Shown in pieces: positions 56,589 to 64,000 of a stretch of DNA of 64,000 bases. The DNA is from Prunus persica (lineage: Eukaryota > Streptophyta > Magnoliopsida > Rosales > Rosaceae): positions 18,368,334 to 18,432,333 of the forward strand of contig NC_034010.1 in NCBI RefSeq assembly GCF_000346465.2, written 5' to 3'. How positions within the stretch are numbered: the stretch's first letter is position 1; every line of letters begins with the position of its first letter. A program made the translations under genes and the position numbers. The notes beneath the pieces are model-generated. The model had not been told where the DNA came from. It saw only the letters and a program-made list of their open reading frames with translations, and did not search any database.

Positions 56589-56962
56589 AAATATCAACCG
56601 ACTTTAAATACTATTGTTTGGTACATCTCATCTGTAACAGTTAAGAAAAGCTTCATAACATTATATAATGAAGTATTAATTGTCAACTACCTAATAAAAA
56701 AATACAAAAATTATATACACTATAGTATTGAGTTAGAGAAAAAAAAAATACTAAGATACTTGAATCTACCATTTAATAGAAATTCCAAAAGAAAACAGGG
56801 ATAAGAATTTCAAGTTTCTTTTTGCTGCTCTAAATGGATCAGCCAGGTATTGTATGAACTCAAAATTTAATATATTCAGTTTTACACAAGTTCAGATCGA
56901 GTTCAATAAAACAAGAGCATATGCAGAGTATGATCCTTCTTTTCAAATTATCTAGAATATGA

Positions 56963-57066
56963 TCACCTTGAAAGCAACTGAGAAATCCGTGACCAATCCT
57001 CATCACCATCACCATCACCATCAATGTTATTAGATGATTCTGAATGCTTTGACCGAGCAGATTCAC
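56963..57066 (-). pseudogene. Exon-like C-terminal fragment, unidentified
   Basis: On the minus strand an acceptor-like CTGTTCTTAAG precedes a frame reading ESARSKHSESSNN, an Asp-Gly run, then DEDWSRISQLLSR and TGA (56963-56965). It looks like the last exon of a protein gene. Upstream exons are not found here. The Asp-Gly run comes from a (CATCAC)n tract, so part could be repeat expansion. Family unknown. Confidence 0.3.
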
Positions 57067-57460
57067 CTTAAGAACAGGAAACATATTAGGTCAAGCAATA
57101 AATGTACACATGCAATATGAAGTTGATGAAAGTGAAAATAGCACAAATTAGGACAGTCAATTAGACTAAGGTAGCCCAAAAGCCGGATTTTTTTGGCTTA
57201 ATCGGACTAAGCTTTATATGATAAAGCTGGAAGGATTTTGGGCTGAATTTTTAGGCCAGATTTGAAATTCTTCGGATGGTGATGGCAATAGATTAATTTA
57301 CAAAGGGGATTTTAATATTATTCGGATGGTGATGGCACATGGCTAGCTAACAAAGACTTGCCGTTTTTTGTACATATTTTTATGTTCTTATCTTAATTTT
57401 CTATTAATTTGAGGTCCCGTAAACTGTCACATTGTGTGGAGTCTGCCAACGTGGAGTCGA

Positions 57461-57615
57461 CATAATTAATTAACAAATTTCTATATAACAGTGCAAATAA
57501 TAATAATAATAATAATAATAAATTGGTGTGCTTAGTTGGAATAGATTAAAGAAACAAGAGATGACTTCAGAAAAACATGGAGGGAACATGTTTGTGTTGT
57601 CGCGCAAATAGTCTA
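57461..57615. repeat. Dispersed repeat, second copy (see 6970-7113)
   Basis: Near-identical to 6970-7113 apart from a longer (AAT)n run. Confidence 0.7.
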
Positions 57616-57744
57616 AAAGAATATATATAAAATAAAAAAAAGAATGGATAAATGAGACTTATATGTAGCGCTTGATCAATTATTAAACATCACATTAAAT
57701 CCAATTCTAGGTCTTCTGTTCAAATTCAGTTAATAACGTTTGTA

Positions 57745-57879
57745 TCTATATATATAAAGTAAAAGGCAGAGAATGGTGAAAAATTCAAAATACTAGAAAA
57801 TGTACTTTGTTAATCCAAACAGTAAAAATTAAACTTATTAATTAAATGAGGATAATATGGCAAATTCACACATTTTTAT
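57745..57879 (+). mobile_element. Mini-Helitron copy 2, cut by CACTA-2
   Basis: Starts TCTATATATATAAAG after an A and matches the first part of 43657-43945. At 57880 the CACTA-2 terminus begins, so the right part of the Helitron should lie beyond the window. The CACTA target duplication would be TAT (57877-57879). Confidence 0.8.
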
Positions 57880-58890
57880 CACTACTACAAAAAGCGAAAA
57901 AGACGACCAGAAAACAACGACGGTCTAAGTGAAAACCGTCGTGGTTTTTAAAAAGACGACGGTTCTAAAAACACCGTCGTGTAATACCACCTTAGACAAC
58001 TAAAAAATGGAGATTCAAATGGCTGTTCAAAAACAACGACGTACCTAATTAAACAACCGACGTCTATTTGAAACAGATTTTCGCAGTGTAAAATCAAAGG
58101 CAAACAAAGAACGGCAGAAGTTATGAATAGACCGACGTAGAAAGTAAAGACGACGATTTCAATAAAAGCCGCCGTTTTTACTCATAAAATAACACGACGA
58201 GGTTTTCGTATAAGACGCCGTATAATTACAAACAAATCCACGGCTTTAAAATACAAAATAATCTTAACAGATGACACAGATTTGCAATCAGAGAGACAAT
58301 TTTTTGAAAGTTGATCAACGTCGTTGCAAATTTGCAATCAAAGAGACAATTTTCAACGACGGTTATATTATACCTAACGACGTTTAAAAACAAATCAACG
58401 TCGCTCAACAAATATATTACGTCGTCTTAGTCTTACTTAAGACGACGAAAAACGACGACAGTAGTAAAAAAACAGTCGTTGTTTTTATATTCTTATTTTA
58501 TTTAAATCTGTCGTGTTAGTTAAAAACGACGGCATAACAAAAAACCGTCGTTTTGTTTCAAACTGAATTAATTTAAAATTTCTTCAGGAAAGCAAAATCT
58601 ATTTATAATTTCCTCGGGTTAGTAATATTGCGTCGTGTTAGTTTACAAATTCTAGAACATTAATTTCCCTCATTTTAAATTTCCTCGGGAAAGAAAAATC
58701 TATTTATCACGCTTTGTAATTGAAAACTAAAACTGAAAGAATTCTGGAAAAAAAACTCTATTTATAATTTTAAAATAAAATCCACGTCGGTTGTATTACA
58801 CTTAACGACGTTTAACAAAATAATCTACGTCGGTAATTATAAATCTACCGCCATCTTACCTTAATATAGACGACGAGAAAAGCATTGACA

Positions 58891-59256
58891 ATGTCTTCAT
58901 CATATCTCCCAGCAACTACTGATTCGATTGCTCATGCTTTAGAGGCCATCTGAAGCCATTTCTATTCTTTATCGCATTCTTGAAACCCATCTTCTTCTTC
59001 TGAAGCTCTACGGATAAAGGAAGAGGCTATCACAAATCTGACTGATCTTCTTAGTCAAAAAAATCAAGCAGAGGATCAGGCACATCTGATCTTCAGATTT
59101 CCCTGAGAAGCGAACTTTCCTTCGACAGCGAGTGGAGGCCAGGCTTGCATCTCTTTTGATGGAAAGCAAGGAGTATTCAGAAGCACTAAGTGTCCTATCA
59201 GGCTTGATCAAGGAAGTGAGAAGGCTAGTTGACAAGCTTCTTCTTGTCAACTAGCC
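58891..59256 (+). pseudogene. RPN6: Captured fragment of proteasome-lid subunit RPN6 (PSMD11)
   Basis: It begins ATGTCTTCATCATATCTCCC (MSSSYLPATTDSIAHALEA), the plant RPN6 N-terminus. It continues in shifted frames as SEAISILYRILE, PSSSSEALRIKEEAITNL and TDLLSQKNQAED. After a large internal deletion it resumes KRTFLRQRVEARLASLL, KEYSEALSVLSGLIKEVRR and DKLLLVN then TAG. RPN6 is a scaffold of the 26S proteasome lid; the host gene encodes about 420 residues, so only two short N-terminal pieces (roughly residues 1-65 and 130-185 by family knowledge) remain. Frameshifts and the deletion exclude function. The segment is absent from CACTA-1 and ends in a 14 bp inverted repeat (59223-59256). Interpreted as transduplication by the transposon. 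Confidence 0.85.
59223..59256. repeat. Perfect 14 bp hairpin at the end of the RPN6 capture
   Basis: GGCTAGTTGACAAG, a 6 base loop (CTTCTT), then CTTGTCAACTAGCC. The left arm is RPN6 coding sequence; the right arm is part RPN6, part apparent fold-back. Confidence 0.95.
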
Positions 59257-60947
59257 TAAATGTAAGCTCAATTTCTCTTTGAGAAAGACATCCAAATTAT
59301 TGTCTTTGAGATGTGAGAGACAGTGTCTCTGAGAGAGGAAGAACTTGGAACCCTAAATGTAAACCGCGAAAATGAATGAAAGCGACAAATTTATAGAATA
59401 AATTTTTAAAACCAACGGCGGTCCTTACCAAAAAACCGCCGTTTAAATTGTAAAATCAACGTCGGTATTACTGACGAATATTACAGAACTCCACGTCGGT
59501 AAATTAATAATCACGACGTCTTAAATAATCTACCATGACGCGAGTTATTACTTATGTACTTTAATTTTTGAGTTTACTACGACGGTACCTACAAACTACT
59601 GTCGTATTTATTTACCACGTCCGAAGTTAAATGTACCGTCGTATTTTGTAATTTATACGTCGTAGTTATATGTAACCGCCGTATTATTTTTTTGAAATGG
59701 TTTTATATGTAAGCAACTTTTCGTCTACTTGACTTACACATTCGTTGTTTTTATATTCTTATTTTATTTAAATCTGTCATCCAAAAAAGAAACTTTACAT
59801 ATTGCAGAATATTAATTTCCTTCGTTTTAAATTTCCTCCGGAAAAAAAACTCTATTTATAACGCACTGTAATTGAAAAATAAACTGAAAGGTCACGGGAA
59901 AAAAAATTCTATTCATAATTTAAAAATTAAAATCCACGTCGGTTATATTAAACCTAACGACGTTAAATGAAATGATTCCACGTCGAACGAAAAATATTGC
60001 GTCGTGTTAGTTAAAAACGACGTAGTTAAATGTAACCGCCGTATTATTTTTTTGAAATGGTTTTATATGTAAGCAACTTTTCGACTTACACATGCACTGT
60101 TTCCAAACCCGATTAAAAATTTCAATCTCCAGAGAAACCTTTTCGTCTTTTTTCCTTGTCAGAGCATTGTCCGAGTTTCTCATCGTCTTCCTCTCGTCTT
60201 CTTCGTCGTCTCTGAACTTAAACATCGATCATCTTCCTCTTGCTTTCATTGCACGCAAAAGGTAAGCTTTCATTTTCACTATTTTGGTTACTGTTTTGCA
60301 TGCTCATACGTTTTTTGTTTGAAAAATCTTTTTACCTTTTTTCTGGCCAAAATCATTTTACTTCTTTCCAAGTTTGATAAAATATACAGACAAAGAGGGA
60401 AAGTTTCCAACTTTGAAGACAACTACCTCAACTAAATAAGACGACGGTAGACCACGACGGTTCGTCAGTTGTTCTAGCGTCGTCTGAAAATTGACAAAGT
60501 TGTTTTTAAAATAATAGTCTTTTTTTATATGCTTGTTTAATTGCAGGTTTGATTTCTCTGAACAATGGTTTTTGTTTTTCCCTTATTTGATAAAATATAA
60601 AGAAAAAGAAACTAGGGTTGGTATCTAATATAGACGACAAAATATCTTATTGTTTTACGTCGTGTGAATGTTAATACCACGACGGTGTATTACTATTGAT
60701 GTCGTATAAACATAAATACCACGACGTTATATAAATAATAGTTTACCACGACGGTGTATTACTATTGACGTCGTGTGAACATATATACCACGACGTTATA
60801 TAAATAATGGTTTTAAACATTTATTACGTCTGAGATTATTTCATTGCGTCGTCTAAAATCATATCATACGTCGTATTTTTTTAATACCGTCGTTTGTGTT
60901 CTTAATGTTTTCCTGAAATATTTTCACTTGCAGTTTTGTCTGTTAAA

Positions 60948-63900
60948 ATGGTTTCTCAACAACAAACTAAGGATTCTGGCTCCAAGAAGCTTGGAATGGT
61001 AGCTCCTCAAGACAAGTCTTCGAAGGAGATGAAGTCTTCGAAGAAGATGAAGTTTGCTTCATCATCTGCTGAGACAGAACCAACCAGCCAGACAACAATC
61101 TCTGATGATTCAAAGACTGGTCGAGGTATGAGCACAATGCCTCGTGTTGTGAAGAGAAAGCTTCAGAAACTGAGGCCAATTGTTGAGTACAATAAAAGGG
61201 GGAAAGGTGTTGGCCAAGCACATATTGAGATGCAGTCGTATATTGGTGTGTTGGCACGCTCCAGGATCCCACTTGTGGATAAGAAATGGTCCCAAATCCC
61301 CAAGGATATAAAGGAGCAGATTTGGGAAGCAGTTGACATGGCTTTTGTCGTAGGCCAAGGGGGCAAGACCTCTGTTTTAGCTTCTGCTGCCAAGAAATGG
61401 AAGGATTTCAAGTCTACACTAACGAGGCATTATATCCTTCCATACACCAATGACAGGGAGAAATTAAGCCAACCCCCTGAAACATATAAATTCATAGAGA
61501 AAGCACAATGGGATGCCTTTGTAGCTTCAAGGCTATCCAAAGATTTTGAGTCTGTGCATTCTCAACATGCACAGATTAGGGAGAAACTCAGTACAATCAT
61601 CGATTGTCTCGAAAAGGATATGCTGGATTGGAGGATCAATTGGAGGAAACCATGCCTGGGGTAGAAATTGATCGATCTACCTTATGGAAGAGAGCTAGAC
61701 AGGACAAACATGGTAACATCCTTGATCCAAAGGTGGCAGAGAAAGCAAAATTAATTGTAAGCCTACTATCACTCTGTTTTAAATTTTTATTAAAATGTGA
61801 ATTATTCTTATTACGTCGTATGTTATATTTTTCGTCGTGTGAATGATATTACCACGTCGTTAAAGGTCTAAATAGGAATCACTACTAATTTTCTGTAATT
61901 ATAGCATAAGACGTCGGTGGTTCATTTTCGCGTCGTGTGAATGATATTACCACGTCGAAACTTTTTTAAAAACGTCGTTAACCGTCTAAATAGGAATCAC
62001 TACTCTGTTTTCTTTAATTATAGCATAAGACGTCGGTTGTTTATTCATTTCGTCGTTTTAAATAAATAACCACGTCGGTATAACTACCGTCGTTATAAGT
62101 TATAATAACGTCGGTTTATACGTTATTGCGTCGTGTGAAATTATATAATACGTCGTTTGTACATAAATAACCGTCGTGTGTTTTTTTGTTTATCTTTTTT
62201 TAGGATGAATTGCAGAAACAAGTCTCGGAAGGCAAAGTCAGAGTAGATGGCAGCAATGATGTGCTGACCATGGCTTTGGGCCCCGAGCATCCAGGCAGAC
62301 TGAGGGGAGTTGGTGCTGGTGTTTCCCCAAGGCAATATTTCAATTTGCCCAAACCACAGAGGGTGAGCTTTGACGACCGTTTGAAGGACAGTTTAAGAGT
62401 TCTCCTTCAAGAAGAGACTAAAAAGATGGAGGCTAAGGCAAGGGAAGAGGCCTTAAGGATGGAGGCTAGGACAAAACAATTGGTAGAGGCTGAGAGGGAG
62501 CATTTCCTGAGTCAGCTTTCCCAATTAATTCCCAATTTTGATCCAAGCATGCTTAAACCAAGAATTAGCCAAAGCCCCAAAAATCCAATGTCTGACAAAG
62601 CTAGCTGCTCTGGAGGTGATGTGAGATCCCTACATTTGGAGGATGATACTGCCAAAATGGAGAAACATCAGCCAGATGAAGAGAAGGAAGAAGAAAAAAG
62701 AGATGAAGAGAAGGAAGAAGAAAAGGAGAAAGAAGATGAAGAAAAGCATGACGACAAGGTATGTTCACATAACTTTGCCTTTTTTATTTGTTTTTCAAAA
62801 TTTCAGACGTCGATATTTTTATTTAATCCATCGTTTGTTTACAACTTAGACGGCGGAATTTTTTTAAGACGTAATAAAATATTTAAACGACGGTTTTTGC
62901 ACCGTCGTTTAAATGGTTTCAGACGACGCTTTATTCATAAAACCGTCGTCTTTATTGAATTACCACGACAGTTTTTTCACCGTTGTTTAAATACTTTTAA
63001 GACGACGTTTTATTCCTTAAACCGTCGTCTTTATTGAATTACCACGTCATTTTTTTTATTTCTTTAAACAGGTTATTGAAGTTGGTGCTTATTCAAATAT
63101 GGAGGCGCCATTTTCTTTAAAAACCCTTTGTCGTTTTGTGGAAACGACACTCTTGCCTGAGGATAAGACACTCCAATTTACAATTGATAAGGAGGTGTTT
63201 GGTGGTGAGCGCGATACCTTCCTCCTGCCTGAAGATATTACACAATTTGCAGGCATGGAAGAAATTGGAGCTACTGTATTGGCTGTATATATGAGGTTTG
63301 TACTTCTAAAATAATACCTCGTTGGTTTATATATTGCGTCGTCTTAACTAACTAACCACGTCGTCTTAACTAACTACCGTCGTGATAAATATATTATAAC
63401 GTCCTCATCTATTTCAGTACGTCGTGTGAAATATTATAATACGTCGTTTTTTTATACATAACCGTCGTGTTTTTTTGTGCTGACTTGTTTATATTATTTT
63501 ATGTATTTAGGTACTTACACAATGTTTTGAAACAAGCCAATATGTGCAGCATGGTTGGCTTTATCGACCCTGCTACAGTTAGTGCCAACTCTGGCACAAT
63601 AACTGAAAGATCACGACTGGTAGCAGCTCGACTTCAGAAGACAGACGGTGAACAGATTTTCATGATGCCTTACAATCCAGGGTTAGTCTCCTTAGGATTT
63701 TGTTTTTATGATTTTCAATAAATGACAGCTTATAAACTAACCACGTCGGTGTTTTATTTTATTTAGTCGTTTGAAACTACTAACCACGTCGGTATTTATT
63801 TATCGTCGTGATAAATATATAATGTCGTCGTTATCTACTTTATTTCGTCATGTGAAATACTATAATACGTCGTTTTTGTAAATAACCGTCGTTTTTATAT

Positions 63901-64000
63901 TAATTTTGTGCAGCCATCATTGGATCTTGCTGATTGTAAGAGCAAAGAAGGAGACCGTCTATTTTCTGGATCCTCTGCCAGGTCATCGTGTGGTCGACGA
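60948..64000 (+). pseudogene. CACTA Ptta/En-Spm-Ulp1 fusion gene, copy 2 (3' end outside window)
   Basis: Same gene as 21232-25065. Exons 60948-61756, 62204-62758, 63072-63295, 63511-63681, 63914 onward. Exon 1: MPRVVKRKLQKL, YIGVLARSRIPLVDKKW, KKWKDFKSTLTRHYILPY. Exon 2: ALGPEHPGRLRGVGAGVSP, a coiled coil, and a longer Glu/Lys-rich tail than copy 1 (KEEEKRDEEKEEEKEKEDEE region). Ulp1 part: IDPATVSANSGTI, then His in HHWILLIV and Asp in FLDPLPG; the catalytic Cys exon lies beyond the window. A single-base deletion at about 61587-61590 shifts exon 1 out of frame (ends at 61664), while the downstream frame (GYAGLEDQLEETMPG) is preserved. Copy 1 is intact at that base but has a stop a few codons later. 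Confidence 0.85.

Larger units (their letters stand above)
56606..57744. other. Intergenic, with exon-like fragment and dispersed repeat
   Basis: No complete gene. It contains a minus-strand exon-like fragment (56963-57066), GATGGTGATGGC repeats (57270-57340), an (AAT)n run (57496-57523) and the dispersed repeat shared with 6970-7113. Confidence 0.5.
57880..60947. repeat. CACTA-2 5' subterminal array and leader
   Basis: Dense CGTCGT/ACGACG/ACGTCGG words. A leader exon ends at CAAAAG (60261) before GTAAGC; its intron runs to the CAG just before TTTTGTCTGTTAAA at 60934. The leader intron also contains the motif words. Confidence 0.75.
57880..64000 (+). mobile_element. CACTA (En/Spm) DNA transposon, copy 2 (right end outside window)
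   Basis: Starts CACTACTACAAAAAGCG; the following 100 bp matches the reverse complement of the right end of CACTA-1. Its transposase-associated/Ulp1 gene is on the + strand. Compared with copy 1 the 5' region is longer, with duplicated blocks (58480-58700 resembles 59745-59910; 59690-59705 resembles 60050-60065) around a captured RPN6 fragment. Any TNP2 gene would lie beyond 64000. Confidence 0.95.

Noticed and set aside
60007..60225. 72-codon minus-strand frame in CACTA-2 with acidic, Lys/Arg-rich start
   Set aside because: The matching piece in CACTA-1 (25940-26100) does not keep the frame, and the position fits the transcribed leader of the Ulp1 gene on the opposite strand.

Overview
This window is plant nuclear DNA, almost certainly from a woody eudicot. 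Rosaceae (a Prunus- or Malus-like tree) is my best guess, but that is inference from the style of the resistance genes and repeats, not proof. The DNA is AT-rich, the genes have introns, and most of the sequence is nested transposable elements. I saw no bacterial or organellar features.

Host genes. The backbone is a tandem cluster of TIR-NB-LRR (TNL) immune receptors, all on the + strand. Copy A (1-3407) enters the window inside its NB-ARC exon and ends normally. Copy D (15483-15934) is a small relic of the LRR/post-LRR end. Copy B (29258-39006) is a pseudogene: its TIR exon is split by a 5.5 kb Copia retrotransposon, and it also has two in-frame stops and a lost splice donor. Copy C (44835-49135) is the only complete, uninterrupted gene; its six exons join in frame to about 1136 codons. 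All full copies share one exon plan (TIR / NB-ARC / linker / LRR / C-JID-like post-LRR domain / C-terminal exon). They also share a (CT)n tract just after the LRR-exon splice donor and a C-terminal hydrophobic helix that suggests membrane attachment.

Mobile DNA, left to right: a Helitron terminus (3894); a decayed Tat-type Ty3/gypsy element (about 8050-14578); a short non-autonomous Copia-like element (16251-29045) whose one LTR was hit by an 11.2 kb CACTA transposon (16371-27592); the young Copia with an intact 1349-residue polyprotein (29498-34985); a non-autonomous LTR-element relic carrying a 1.3 kb solo LTR (about 40555-43190); a 289 bp mini-Helitron (43657-43945); a complete non-autonomous LTR element (49531-55836) carrying an antisense coiled-coil ORF; a small non-LTR insertion with a 17 bp target duplication (55947-56588); and a second CACTA element (57880 to beyond the window end), inserted into a second mini-Helitron copy.

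The two CACTA copies are the most interesting part. They lie in opposite orientation and belong to one family. Their non-coding DNA, including introns, is packed with ACGACG/CGTCGT-type motifs. They carry a multi-exon gene joining a Ptta/En-Spm transposase-associated region to an Ulp1 (C48, SUMO-protease-type) domain; copy 1 also has a truncated TNP2 transposase. Copy 2 has captured and rearranged a piece of the host proteasome-lid subunit gene RPN6, ending in a perfect 14 bp hairpin. Each copy has its own disabling mutation, so neither is obviously autonomous.
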